In this document: piece by piece, positions 8,699 to 16,822 of the stretch
How positions within the stretch are numbered: the stretch's first letter is position 1
Layout: each line of letters begins with the position of its first letter
From: Nocardia sp. NBC_00416
GTDB taxonomy: Bacteria > Actinomycetota > Actinomycetes > Mycobacteriales > Mycobacteriaceae
Direction of reading: 5' to 3'
Assembly: GCF_036032445.1 (NCBI RefSeq)
Contig: NZ_CP107932.1
Location: 622,501 to 686,500, forward strand
Length of the DNA stretch: 64,000 nucleotides
Made by a program: the position numbers and the translations under genes
Notes under the pieces: model-generated
Database searches by the model: none
Told to the model about the DNA's origin: nothing
What the model saw: only the letters and a program-made list of their open reading frames with translations

Positions 8699-9199
8699 GT
8701 GCGGGCGTGGTTTCGCCACTATGATGTCGAAGTGTCGGGTAGCGACAGAGAACCGAGGCAAGTCGAACTCATCGGCCCTGTTGCCCAGGTGTTCACGTAT
8801 TCGATCGCGGCCGGTCTGATGTTGTTGGGGCCCGTTCTCGCGTGGACGGGTGATTCGTTGTGGAGTGGGTTGTGCCCGGCGATCATCACTTTCCCGATCG
8901 GCGTCGCCATTGCGGTGACCACCTACGGGCAGAGACGGGACGCGAAGCGGTTCCGGGCCGTCGGGGTTATTTCGACGGCGGAGATCGTCGCGGTCCGGAT
9001 ACGTAAAGGGGGCGAGGATCCGGATGTCGCCGAACTTCGGGTCCATATCAGTGGGCCGGGTTTCGATATGTTCAAGGCGGACTGCGAAGTACCGGCCGGT
9101 ATCCCGCGTCCGCGGATCGGTGACCGGCTCCAAGTGGTAGTCGATCCCTCCGACTGCACCTTCGCAATCGGCTACGACCACTTGTTCGAGCGGGACTGA
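8699..9199 (+). CDS. Small membrane protein of unknown function
   Basis: 166 residues from a GTG start; the exact start is uncertain because internal GTG codons exist. Two adjacent hydrophobic segments are evident, roughly residues 28-50 (VFTYSIAAGLMLLGPVLAW) and 57-77 (LCPAIITFPIGVAIAVTTYG). They are followed by a soluble C-terminal domain of about 85 residues rich in beta strands (AVGVISTAEIVAVRI, DRLQVVVDPSDCTFAIGYD), similar in style to actinobacterial DUF3592-type proteins that carry a small OB-like domain after two helices. I assign no function. The neighbour on the right is a decayed alkylsulfatase. Confidence 0.6.
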   Translation: MRAWFRHYDVEVSGSDREPRQVELIGPVAQVFTYSIAAGLMLLGPVLAWTGDSLWSGLCPAIITFPIGVAIAVTTYGQRRDAKRFRAVGVISTAEIVAVRIRKGGEDPDVAELRVHISGPGFDMFKADCEVPAGIPRPRIGDRLQVVVDPSDCTFAIGYDHLFERD

Positions 9200-9234
9200 C
9201 CGACACACAGCGCGGCCGCCGGCGCCGGGCAAGC

Positions 9235-9665
9235 CGTGTGTGTCGCAAGGGTCGGGGGTGTATCGGAATTCGAAGGTGACTCCGCCGAAGGTGCGCCGGG
9301 TGACGGTTTCGGTGATCAGGTCGGTCGGGGGTATGTAGCCGACGGTGGCGGGGTCATCGCGGTGCCGATACCGCAGGACACGAAGCCGCGGTCGCCGGTC
9401 GGCAGGAGTTCGCCGAAGAAGTATTGCGCACGGCCGGTCATGACGTTGCCCACGATGATGTTCTCCCCGAGCGCGAGGCGGTCGAAGTCTGGGCCGGGGG
9501 CGATGGCCGCGACCTTTCCCGCGGCGACGTCCTCGCGCGACGCGAAGGCCAGGGCGCCGCCGAAGGGGTCGTCGTGGGTGTGGGTGTGGATGATCGCCGC
9601 GATCGTCTTGGGCGGGCGGTGTGCGTCGGAAGTGGCCGCGAAGCTGGACCAGCAGTGGACGCTGT
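9235..9665 (-). pseudogene. Alkylsulfatase-type metallo-beta-lactamase hydrolase, internal fragment
   Basis: A minus-strand frame reads KTIAAIIHTHTHDDPFGGA, then SREDVAAGKVAAIAP, LGENIIVGNVMTGRAQYFFG and ELLPTGDRGFVSCGIGTA, which closely follows the BDS1/SdsA1-like alkylsulfatase family. Around 9345 the similarity moves to another frame (TVGYIPPTDLITETVTRRTF then GGVTFEFRYTP), which shows a frameshift. The metal motif H-x-H-x-D-H has become H-T-H-D-D-P. The N-terminus is lost at the 3' end of the neighbouring dienelactone hydrolase gene, and the C-terminus is absent. The gene is dead, a remnant of sulfate-ester metabolism. Confidence 0.82.
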
Positions 9666-9666
9666 G

Positions 9667-10500
9667 TCACTGCAACGGGACGTCCGCAGTCAGCCGGTCG
9701 ACTAGAAAGGCGATGATCTCGTCGCGGGCCGCGGTGGTCGGTTCCCCCGCCGCATCGACCAGATGCGCGGTGACCACACTGTGCGGGCAGCCGACGATCT
9801 GCGAGAAAAACGGTGGTGGATCGGGATTCGCGGCCTCGGCGGGTAGCACCCGCGGCTCGAAACGCGGGCCCAGTGCCGTGGCGTAGGCGGCGAAACGCTG
9901 CGCGGTGCAGAAGCGGTCGCCCTCGAAGCGATAGGCGCGCACCACGAGATCATCGCGATCGAGCCGCTCCCGCACGGCCGCGAGCTCACCGGGCGATATC
10001 TCCAGTCCGCCGGGCTCGTCCAGTGGCAGCGACGGCTGGCACAGCACCGGCGCCAGCATCGCGGGCTCGAGCATCATGGTGAGCGCGAAATTCCCGGTGA
10101 AGCACATACCCAGCGCGCCGACGCCGAGACCGCCGCATTCGCGATGGGCCAGGGCCGCCAGCGCACGCAGCCACACCGCGACGGGGCTGGACCTGCCTGC
10201 GCCGAAGGCCCGGAACTCCGCGCTGACGCAGGCTCGTTTGAAGACTTCCGCACCGGCCTCTGCCTCCGGATGGGCACCGTCGCGGCCGAACAGTGACGGC
10301 AGGTAGACGGTGAGTCCGGCGTCGCGCACCCAGCGGGCGAAGCGGGCCACGTCGGGGCTGATGCCGGGCATTTCGGCCATGATGATGACCGCCGGTCCGA
10401 TGCCGCCGACGTACACCGTGCGGGCTACTCCGTCGAGCGTGATCGACCGGGGCGCGAAATCGGCGAGGTCGTCGTCGAGAGAATTTTGCGGGGGCTGCAC
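9667..10500 (-). CDS. Dienelactone hydrolase family protein
   Basis: About 277 residues from the GTG at 10500; a GTG at 10530 adds 10 residues but would place the ribosome site on top of the palindrome described below. The DLH fold is clear: PAVIIMAEMPGISPDVARFA, the cysteine nucleophile elbow GALGMCFTGNFAL (Cys rather than Ser, as in dienelactone hydrolase) and a late histidine in GCPHSVVTAHLVD. Members hydrolyse dienelactones or related esters in aromatic and xenobiotic breakdown. It is transcribed away from a GlxA/AraC-type regulator across a very short gap holding a perfect inverted repeat, so that regulator probably controls it. Confidence 0.87.
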   Translation of the reverse strand: MQPPQNSLDDDLADFAPRSITLDGVARTVYVGGIGPAVIIMAEMPGISPDVARFARWVRDAGLTVYLPSLFGRDGAHPEAEAGAEVFKRACVSAEFRAFGAGRSSPVAVWLRALAALAHRECGGLGVGALGMCFTGNFALTMMLEPAMLAPVLCQPSLPLDEPGGLEISPGELAAVRERLDRDDLVVRAYRFEGDRFCTAQRFAAYATALGPRFEPRVLPAEAANPDPPPFFSQIVGCPHSVVTAHLVDAAGEPTTAARDEIIAFLVDRLTADVPLQ

Positions 10501-10538
10501 ACCTGAAACCCTGCCGCAACAGGTCAGCACACTGCCAC

Positions 10539-10573
10539 TGGCGAGATCGACAATCTTCGGTCTAATCTCGCCA
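10539..10573. promoter_or_regulatory. Inverted repeat between dienelactone hydrolase and GlxA-type regulator
   Basis: Arms TGGCGAGAT (10539-10547) and ATCTCGCCA (10565-10573) are perfect complements with a 17-base spacer. They fill the gap between the two divergent starts, and the right arm ends one base before the regulator ATG. Binding there would block both genes or set autoregulation. AraC proteins more often use direct repeats, so another dimeric regulator is not excluded. Confidence 0.6.
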
Positions 10574-10574
10574 C

Positions 10575-11588
10575 ATGATTACCCACCTCGCGCTGGACGG
10601 TGTGCTCGAGGGTGCGCTCGGCCTCGGTCTCGACATCGTCAACACGGCCGCCGGGATCGCCGGTGACACGGCGGGCGGGCGGCTGCGGCAGCGCGTCGCA
10701 TCACTCGATGGGCTGCCGGTCCGATCCAGCGGCGGGCGGCTGATCAGCGTCGATACCGAAACCCCGCTCGGTGCCGCGGAGTTCGGACCCGGCGATATTC
10801 TGGTGCTGCCGGGACCGTCCGCATCCAGCGAAGCGCGGGTCGAGGAACTGCTGACCCGGCCCCGGACTGTGCAGGCCATCGAAATCATTCGGCGTGCCGC
10901 TGATTCCGGCGCCACGGTAGCTGCCTCCTGCTCGGCTGTCTTCGTGCTCGCGGCCTCGGGGCTGCTGACGGGCCGGCCGGCCACCACTACTTGGTGGCTG
11001 GCGCCGCTGTTGGCCCGTCGCTTCCCCGATATCGCCGTGCACTCCGATCGCATGGTGGTCGACAGCGGTGCAATACTCACCGCCGGTGCGGCTTTCGCCC
11101 ACACAGATCTGCTGCTGGCGCTGGTCGCCCGCCTCGGCGGCGGCGCGCTGGCCGAGCAGGTGGCTCACTACCTGGTGCTCGATGCCCGCATGTCGCAGTC
11201 GCGCTACATGGTGCTCGAGCATCTACGGGCCACCGACCCGGTGCTGCGCGCCGTGCAACAGCACGTGCACGCCAATCTGCACCGGCAACTATCGCTGGAC
11301 GAATTGGCCGGTGTCGCAGCGGTTTCTCCGCGCACTCTGACCCGGCGCATCCGCGACCGCGTCGGCGTCTCACCCATCCAGTACGTTCATCGCCTCCGGG
11401 TCGGGCAGGCGGCCACCCTGCTCACGACCACGCGCGAGCCCGTCGACGTGATCGCAGGCGCGGTGGGTTACGCCGATCCGGCGGCCTTCCGGCGCATCTA
11501 CCGCAGGCACACCGGCGAGACGCCGACCGCCACCCGCACCCGTGCGGCCGAATCGACGACCTCCGGTGAGACGCGCAGGCCGGCCTGA
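10575..11588 (+). CDS. GlxA family transcriptional regulator (DJ-1/PfpI domain plus AraC DNA-binding domain)
   Basis: 337 residues. The N-terminal two thirds is a DJ-1/PfpI-like class I glutamine amidotransferase fold, with GDILVLPGPSA, the elbow VAASCSAVFVLAASGLLTGR (Cys at the nucleophile position) and TTTWWLAPLLARRFP. The C-terminal third is an AraC helix-turn-helix pair: LSLDELAGVAAVSPRTLTRR, then GVSPIQYVHRLRVGQAATLL and PVDVIAGAVGYADPAAFRRIYRR. This two-domain build defines GlxA-type regulators. The ATG immediately follows an inverted repeat shared with the divergent dienelactone hydrolase gene, its likely target. Confidence 0.92.
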   Translation: MITHLALDGVLEGALGLGLDIVNTAAGIAGDTAGGRLRQRVASLDGLPVRSSGGRLISVDTETPLGAAEFGPGDILVLPGPSASSEARVEELLTRPRTVQAIEIIRRAADSGATVAASCSAVFVLAASGLLTGRPATTTWWLAPLLARRFPDIAVHSDRMVVDSGAILTAGAAFAHTDLLLALVARLGGGALAEQVAHYLVLDARMSQSRYMVLEHLRATDPVLRAVQQHVHANLHRQLSLDELAGVAAVSPRTLTRRIRDRVGVSPIQYVHRLRVGQAATLLTTTREPVDVIAGAVGYADPAAFRRIYRRHTGETPTATRTRAAESTTSGETRRPA

Positions 11589-11711
11589 TCGGGAGGGTGA
11601 TCGCGCGGACGCCCCCGGCCCGGCGGCACCCGGCTGGCTCAGTCGGCGCGGGGGGCGGTGGTGCGCAACCAATCGACCAATACGCGACCTCGCCTTCGGT
11701 CGCACGCTCGG

Positions 11712-12206
11712 TTACGGCGTGGTGGGAGGTGATGCGGGACGGACCGGCTGGTCGAGCTGGTTGTACATCGCGGTCAGCAGTTCGCCGAGGAAGGTCTCGA
11801 ACTGCACGAGCTGATCGCTGGAATAGCGGGCCATGACGGTGCCGACCTGCTGGCCGAGCGGGCCGAAGAACTCGTCGGCAAGGGCCTGGACTTCGGCGCT
11901 GCTGCGCAACGTGACGACGCGCCGGTCGCTGTGCTCGCGGGTGCGCTCGACGTGGCCGGCCTGTTCGAGGCGGTTGAGTAGTGCGGTGGTGGCGGGGTTG
12001 GACAGCCCGATGCGTTCACTCAGGCGCGCCGGGGACAGCGGTTTGCCGTGTTCTTCGGCAGCCAGGATTTCGATGAGCGCCTCGGCGTCGGTGGAGTGCA
12101 AGCCCAGCCATGCGGCGAACCGGCGACTGAACTCCCGAAACGTCGCGCCATAGGCGCGCAGTCGCTCGGTCACCTGTTCTTGCTGGTGAACAACTGGGTC
12201 GTTCAT
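11712..12206 (-). CDS. MarR family transcriptional regulator
   Basis: 164 residues with the MarR winged helix: LSPARLSERIGLSNPATTALLNRLEQAGHVERTREHSDRRVVTL, in which the DRR wing motif is intact. The C-terminal helices (FFGPLGQQVGTVMARYSSDQLVQFETFL) would form the dimer interface. It is divergent from a DHA2-type drug efflux gene with about 115 bases between starts, where a tandem repeated motif lies. MarR proteins usually repress such pumps until a drug binds, and that is the expected role. Confidence 0.92.
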   Translation of the reverse strand: MNDPVVHQQEQVTERLRAYGATFREFSRRFAAWLGLHSTDAEALIEILAAEEHGKPLSPARLSERIGLSNPATTALLNRLEQAGHVERTREHSDRRVVTLRSSAEVQALADEFFGPLGQQVGTVMARYSSDQLVQFETFLGELLTAMYNQLDQPVRPASPPTTP

Positions 12207-12282
12207 CCTCGCCTACCTCCCATATCCGCACGCCGACGTGATACCGGCGACACCGATTGACAACCTACGACATCCTACGTAC

Positions 12283-12311
12283 TTTCACCATGGAACTATT
12301 CCACCATGGAA
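12283..12311. promoter_or_regulatory. Tandem operator-like repeats upstream of the efflux gene
   Basis: TTTCACCATGGAA (12283-12295) is repeated as TTCCACCATGGAA (12299-12311) with a 16-base period. Each is itself a short dyad (TTCCA-CCA-TGGAA). A second pair, CCTACG repeated ten bases apart, lies just upstream near 12264 and 12274. Located directly before the ribosome-binding site of the transporter, these are candidate MarR binding sites. Confidence 0.55.
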
Positions 12312-12321
12312 GGAAGTGGCA

Positions 12322-13968
12322 ATGGGCGAGACGATACGAAGCGAAACGCCGACGGATGCGAAGGCGTCTCTGCTGCAGTGGCTCGGATTGCTCGCCATCG
12401 CCCTGGGTGTCGCGCTGATCGTGGTCGACACCACGATCGTGAACGTGATCATCCCGTCGATCATCGAGGACCTGAATACGGGTTCCACTGAGGCGCAATG
12501 GATTCAGGAGTCCTACGCGATCGTGTTCGCGGCGCTGCTGTTGGTGGTCGGCCGTATCGCCGATATCGTCGGCGCGCGGCGGATCTTCGTCACGGGCGTC
12601 ATCGTGTTCGGCGTAACCAGCATCATGGCCGGGCTTGCACCCGGCGGCGGTCTGCTGGTGGCGGCGCGATTCCTACAGGGCGCGGGTGCGGCGATGATCC
12701 TGCCGACCTCGCTGGCGCTGCTCAACGCCACATTCACTGGCAAAGCTCGTGGTCAGGCATTCGCCGTCTGGGGTTCCACGATCGGAGCGGCTGCCGCGCT
12801 GGGCCCGCTGCTGGGCGGCTGGCTGGCCGAACATGTGTCGTGGCGCTGGGCGTTCGGCATCAACGTGCCGCTGGCCGTGGTGATCGTTTTCGGCGTGCTG
12901 CGGTGTATCGAACGTTCACCACGAGTGCCGGGACGGCTGGACGTCATCGGCTCGGTGCTGTCGGTGCTCGGCCTGGGCCTGCTGGCGTTCGGCCTGGTCG
13001 AGGGCCGCACCTACGGCTGGATCACCGCCGAACAGGCGATGGATATCGGCGGCTTCAGCTGGAACAGCGGACCGTCGCCGGTACTGATCGCGTTGTTGCT
13101 GAGCCTGCTCACCCTTGCTGCCTTCATCGGCCGTCAGACCCGGCTGCGCCGCGGCGCTGACGCCGACAAGGCACTGATGGATCTGAGCCTGTTCAAGCTG
13201 GCGTCGTTCCGCAACGGCAACATCGCCACCTTGATCATCGGGCTCGGCGAGTTCGGCATCGTCGCGGTGTTGCCGCTGTGGCTGCAGTTCACCCTCGGCT
13301 ACAGCGCAGTGCAGTCAGGTCTGGCCTTGGTGCCGATCGCCATCGGTAGCTTCATCGCCAGCGGCGCCAGCTTCGGCCTGGCCGACAAGAACATCTCGCC
13401 CCTGAACCTGGTTCGCGTCGGCTTGGCCTTCGAGGTCGTCGGTCTGGGAGGGCTCGCGCTGTTCGCCTCGCCGGACAACTCGTGGTGGGCCCTGGCGCTG
13501 ATCTTGTGTCTGTACGGCGTCGGTGTCGGTTTCGCGACTGCCCAGGTCACCAATGTGGTGTTGGCCGACATCCCCGATAGCGACAACGGTCAGGCCTCCG
13601 GCATCCAGAGCACATTCCGCCAGCTCGGTTCCGCACTCGGCATCGCGATCCTGACCACGGTGTTCTTCACCACGCTGGGGTCGCAGGTCACCGAACACCT
13701 GACCGCGGACGGCATGCCCACGGTCCGGGCCGAGCAGAACGCCCACGCGATCACCGACAGCGCGGGCGCCTCGATCGAAGGGTTCGCGGCCCAGCCGCAG
13801 ACCGCGCCGATCGCCGAGGCCGGTCGCATCGCGATGACCAACGGCATCGAGCTGGGCGGCTACCTCGCAGCAGGTTTCATTCTGCTGGGCCTGATCGCCA
13901 CCGCACTGATCCCGAAATCACCGATTCACGGAGGCGAGCCGTCTCGCGTGGCTGCGGGACGCGCCTGA
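12322..13968 (+). CDS. MFS efflux transporter, DHA2 (EmrB/QacA-like) family
   Basis: The ATG at 12322 is preferred because GGAAGGAAG ends a few bases upstream; earlier starts would translate the operator region. 548 residues with about 14 hydrophobic segments, the DHA2 pattern. Motif-like segments are visible: LIVVDTTIVNVIIPSI in TM1, QWIQESYAIVFAALLLVVGRIADIVGARR (motif A), ARFLQGAGAAMILPTSLALL, and the motif C-like AAALGPLLGGWLAEHVSWRWAF. A periplasmic loop lies before the last helix. It exports drugs or other hydrophobic compounds by proton antiport in the family. Divergent from and probably repressed by the MarR protein. Confidence 0.92.
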   Translation: MGETIRSETPTDAKASLLQWLGLLAIALGVALIVVDTTIVNVIIPSIIEDLNTGSTEAQWIQESYAIVFAALLLVVGRIADIVGARRIFVTGVIVFGVTSIMAGLAPGGGLLVAARFLQGAGAAMILPTSLALLNATFTGKARGQAFAVWGSTIGAAAALGPLLGGWLAEHVSWRWAFGINVPLAVVIVFGVLRCIERSPRVPGRLDVIGSVLSVLGLGLLAFGLVEGRTYGWITAEQAMDIGGFSWNSGPSPVLIALLLSLLTLAAFIGRQTRLRRGADADKALMDLSLFKLASFRNGNIATLIIGLGEFGIVAVLPLWLQFTLGYSAVQSGLALVPIAIGSFIASGASFGLADKNISPLNLVRVGLAFEVVGLGGLALFASPDNSWWALALILCLYGVGVGFATAQVTNVVLADIPDSDNGQASGIQSTFRQLGSALGIAILTTVFFTTLGSQVTEHLTADGMPTVRAEQNAHAITDSAGASIEGFAAQPQTAPIAEAGRIAMTNGIELGGYLAAGFILLGLIATALIPKSPIHGGEPSRVAAGRA

Positions 13969-13974
13969 TCACCG

Positions 13975-14330
13975 AGGTCCCTGTTCGCCCAGCTGATAAG
14001 AGAACAGGGGGACCTCCCGTCCACGGACCGAAGTTCGCGGTGTCGCCGGTGAGGTAATCCCTGGGATGTAAAGGTTCCAGGGTCCCGCTGCGGACCCGTC
14101 GGCGCCGACGACCAGCGGATAACGGCCGGTGCTGCCGTCGGTCAAGGTCACATCGACGCCGTTGGAGTCCTGGGTCAGAGACTGTACCGACAGCCCGTAC
14201 CAGGACCGGGCCTCGACGGATTTCGCGGCCCGCACGAGGATATCGGGCAGAACGGTCCGGTAGCTGTTCACCGCCGCAGGCAGATCGGTATCGGGTCGAG
14301 GGCGGGTCCCGGCGGGCCTGAAGTGCGCGG
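13975..14330 (-). pseudogene. FAD-dependent monooxygenase remnant
   Basis: On the minus strand, PDILVRAAKSVEARSWYGLS followed by VQSLTQDSNGVDVTLTDGST and GRYPLVVGADG is the middle part of a PHBH/UbiH-type FAD monooxygenase (the strand pair before the GADG of the second FAD motif). The N-terminal GxGxxG dinucleotide motif is absent and the sequence after GADG is scrambled, ending at a stop near 13969. About 50 residues are recognisable. It is a decayed gene next to a permease remnant on the other strand. Confidence 0.7.
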
Positions 14331-14429
14331 GCCGCGGCCAGGGCGCGCTGGTCGATCGTATAGTCGTGTCGACCGAAATACGCAGGCCGATCTCTGTGAC
14401 GCGGTAGCCGCTGCGGGAAGCGAAGCTGG

Positions 14430-14714
14430 GGCAGTTCGCGACGACCATCTTGCTTGCGCTGGCGGCCAACACCTCCTACGGAGGTCTGCCCACACTGACC
14501 CGGTTGCTCGCCGAGGACAACTGTTTGCCGCACCGATTCGCGGTCGCCTCACCGCGACGGGTCTATCGTTACGGTGTCCTCGCCCTGGGGGCCGGCGCCG
14601 CAGTTCTGCTCGTGGGGTCCGGCGGTGAGATGAACACCCTGGTCCCGTTTGTTCGCGATCGGCGTGTTCGTCGGGTTCACCATCGCCCAGGCGTGGCTCG
14701 GCGGGTCGGTTGAT
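14430..14714 (+). pseudogene. APC-superfamily amino-acid/cation permease remnant, frameshifted
   Basis: A plus-strand frame reads QFATTILLALAANTSYGGLP, TLTRLLAEDNCLPHRFAVAS, then RRVYRYGVLALGAGAAVLLV, which is the TM7-TM8 region of an APC-type permease (the ANTSYGGLPTL and DNCLPHRFA blocks are characteristic). After NTLVP near 14645 the continuation LFAIGVFVGFTIAQAWLGGS is in another frame, showing a frameshift. Both ends are missing. The fragment abuts a decayed monooxygenase on the opposite strand, so at least two genes have died here. Confidence 0.78.
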
Positions 14715-14857
14715 ACTGCAACGACACTCGGTGAGTCGGTGCTTTGAGCGGTCGCCGGATTTGGTGGCGGCCCTGGAACGCATCACCCGGATCGGCACAC
14801 GACTCGGCCCGCCCACCTGCGACATCTCGGTGCGGAACCGGCTTCGGCCCGAGCGGT

Positions 14858-15865
14858 TCAGCCCCCGGCCAACCCGTCGACCAATAGTGCGCGCGTTTTC
14901 GGGAGGCTCATTGCGACCAGCGCGAACGTGGCCTCGCGCATCAGCCGTTGCGCGGGATGCCCGGTCTGGAGCGCCGCCGATCCGCTCGCCGCGACCAATG
15001 CCGCCGCGGACCGCAGCGCGACCGCTCGTGCCTTCTGCAGCACGTCCGGGTCGGGCACGGCGTTGTCCAATCCGGCATGCACGCTGTGCCATTGCTCGCG
15101 CAGCAGCGATGCGGGACCCGCGGAGGTCTGTTCGAGCAGGTCGATCGCCCGCTCGGCTATTCCACAAGCCACCGCACCGTTGAGTCGCGAGCCGATGGTC
15201 TGGGCGGTGTAGAAATCGCTGAGGGCCGTCACGCCGCTCACCCGGTCGTCGGGTAACAGGTGTTTGTCGAACCGCAGCCGTGCCGTCGCGGTGGCCTGGC
15301 CCGCGACCAGACCGACCGGAGTGGCCGACAGAGTCTCGGCGGCGGTGGCTTCGATCAGGCCCGTGACCACCGTGTCCGCAGCGCCCTCGGTTTTCTCCCG
15401 CGCCGCCACGTGTAGCAGGTCCACGACTCCCCATCCGCTGGCGAACAGCGCATCACCGGTCAGCAGATAGCCGCCGTCGATCCGAGTCGCCCACAGTTTC
15501 GCCGGTTGCGCGACCGCGCCCGCGAATGCCGCGCCCGCACGTTTGCGGCCGCTCACCAGGTCGGCGAAGAAGCACTCGCGCAGATCCGAGTTCGCGGTGT
15601 CCGCCAGACTGCGCACCGCTGAGTGATGCTGCATCCAGATGAACGTCGTCGACAGGCAGCCTCCGGCGAGCACTTCGATGATCCGCGAAAGGTCGGACGG
15701 CTCGAGCCCGGCCACCGCGGCGCCGTAGAGCCCTTCCGCGGCCAGTGCTTCCCAGTGCCGGGTGGGCACCACGCCGTCCAGATCGACCGCCGCCGCGTCC
15801 GGATACAGCACCTCTTCGGCCACACGCTGCGCGCGTTCGATCAACGATCGTTCATTGTCCGTCAT
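14858..15865 (-). CDS. Acyl-CoA dehydrogenase-like flavoprotein
   Basis: The ATG at 15865 (MTDNERSLIERAQRVAEEVL) is chosen; an extension to 15952 adds residues without family similarity. 335 residues, shorter than the usual 380. The order is as in acyl-CoA dehydrogenases: an N-terminal helical domain with LAAEGLYGAAVAGLEPSDLSRIIEVLAGG, the middle beta domain with GAAFAGAVAQP and GYLLTGDALFASGWGVVDLLHVAAR, and a C-terminal four-helix part with TIGSRLNGAVACGIAERAIDLLEQ. The C-terminal domain is shortened and I see no clear catalytic Glu, so it may be a flavin monooxygenase-like or non-dehydrogenating member. Probably monocistronic. Confidence 0.8.
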   Translation of the reverse strand: MTDNERSLIERAQRVAEEVLYPDAAAVDLDGVVPTRHWEALAAEGLYGAAVAGLEPSDLSRIIEVLAGGCLSTTFIWMQHHSAVRSLADTANSDLRECFFADLVSGRKRAGAAFAGAVAQPAKLWATRIDGGYLLTGDALFASGWGVVDLLHVAAREKTEGAADTVVTGLIEATAAETLSATPVGLVAGQATATARLRFDKHLLPDDRVSGVTALSDFYTAQTIGSRLNGAVACGIAERAIDLLEQTSAGPASLLREQWHSVHAGLDNAVPDPDVLQKARAVALRSAAALVAASGSAALQTGHPAQRLMREATFALVAMSLPKTRALLVDGLAGG

Positions 15866-16078
15866 CGGAAAACGTCCTCGATTCACTTCGAAATAGCGAT
15901 GTGGCGCGAAAAGTATTGGAGGCGTGCGGGATACGGCCGCACTGTCGATCACTCCGACCGAGAATCACCCTCGCCGGGGTCGGATCCGCCGGCAGTCCGA
16001 CGCTCCCCCTGCCGACGGGGTCGTCTGGTACAACCTCCCTGAACATCACAATCAGTCCGTCTTGTGAAAGGTGTCGCG

Positions 16079-16822
16079 CTACTTGGTTGCGACAATGACG
16101 GTCCTGCTGTCCAGGTCCACCGGCCGGCCATGAAAGTCGCCCGCGAATGCCACGTGGCCGAATCCGGCTTTGTAGATTGCTGTCTCGAGTTGTGGGCAGG
16201 AATACATGTGGAGCCGACCCTGTCGGGACCATCCGGGGCGCTTCCAGTGTTGGGTTATTTCCTGGGTGGTCCAATCAAATCGCGCGTGACCAACGAGATC
16301 GGACCGTTGAACGCGCTGCGTACTGATCAATTCGCTGCCGTTGCGTACACGATGCTCGAAGCCTTCGAGGGTATCGATTTCCATGACGAGCTTGCCCCCG
16401 GGCACGAGAACGTCGGCCCAGGCCGCGAGGGCGGCAAGGTCGTCCTCGCGGGTGTCGAGGAAGCCGAAGCTGGTGAACAGATTCAGAATTGCGTCATATG
16501 GACCTGCGGGTGGCGTTCGCATATCTGTTAGGACGAAGGTGCAATCGGGATAACGACGGCGGGCGTCGTCGAGTTGCTTCGGCGAGTTGTCTATGCCGAC
16601 TATCTGATAGCCGCGCCGACTGAGCGGTCCGGCGTGACGGCCGAAGCCGCAGGGGACATCGAGTATTCGCGCTCCGAGGGGCAATCCGAGCAGGGTGACA
16701 ATCGCCTCGATCTCGCTATCGGTGTCATCGTATCTACCCAGGATGGTGAATGTTTCGCGGAAGCCTTCGTCGAAGAAGTCATCTGCCCAGTTCTCTCGCG
16801 CGATGTGCCCGGAAGTGGTCAT
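16079..16822 (-). CDS. Class I SAM-dependent methyltransferase
   Basis: The ATG at 16822 gives 247 residues (MTTSGHIARENWADDFFDEG); a longer frame to 17113 lacks similarity. SAM-binding motif I is clear (ARILDVPCGFGRHAGPLSRRGY), followed by IVGIDNSPKQLDDARRRYP (acidic post-I residue) and DAILNLFTSFGFLDTREDDLAALA. This arrangement resembles small-molecule methyltransferases of the Methyltransf_25 type. The substrate is unknown. No operon partner: the acyl-CoA dehydrogenase-like gene lies 213 bases downstream in the same orientation. Confidence 0.85.
   Translation of the reverse strand: MTTSGHIARENWADDFFDEGFRETFTILGRYDDTDSEIEAIVTLLGLPLGARILDVPCGFGRHAGPLSRRGYQIVGIDNSPKQLDDARRRYPDCTFVLTDMRTPPAGPYDAILNLFTSFGFLDTREDDLAALAAWADVLVPGGKLVMEIDTLEGFEHRVRNGSELISTQRVQRSDLVGHARFDWTTQEITQHWKRPGWSRQGRLHMYSCPQLETAIYKAGFGHVAFAGDFHGRPVDLDSRTVIVATK

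Noticed and set aside
8690..8720. GTGCGGGG start resembling a group II intron 5' end
   Set aside because: No domain V hairpin or reverse transcriptase reading frame follows.
8405..9670. Minus-strand 681-codon open frame joining the crotonase at 7625 with upstream sequence
   Set aside because: Only the part from 8404 downward is crotonase; the rest is a shadow of the membrane-protein gene and part of the alkylsulfatase remnant. GC-rich DNA keeps the frame open by chance.
11589..11711. Short minus-strand ending VLVDWLRTTAPRAD that looks like a LysR C-terminus
   Set aside because: Only about 20 residues; too little to call a pseudogene.
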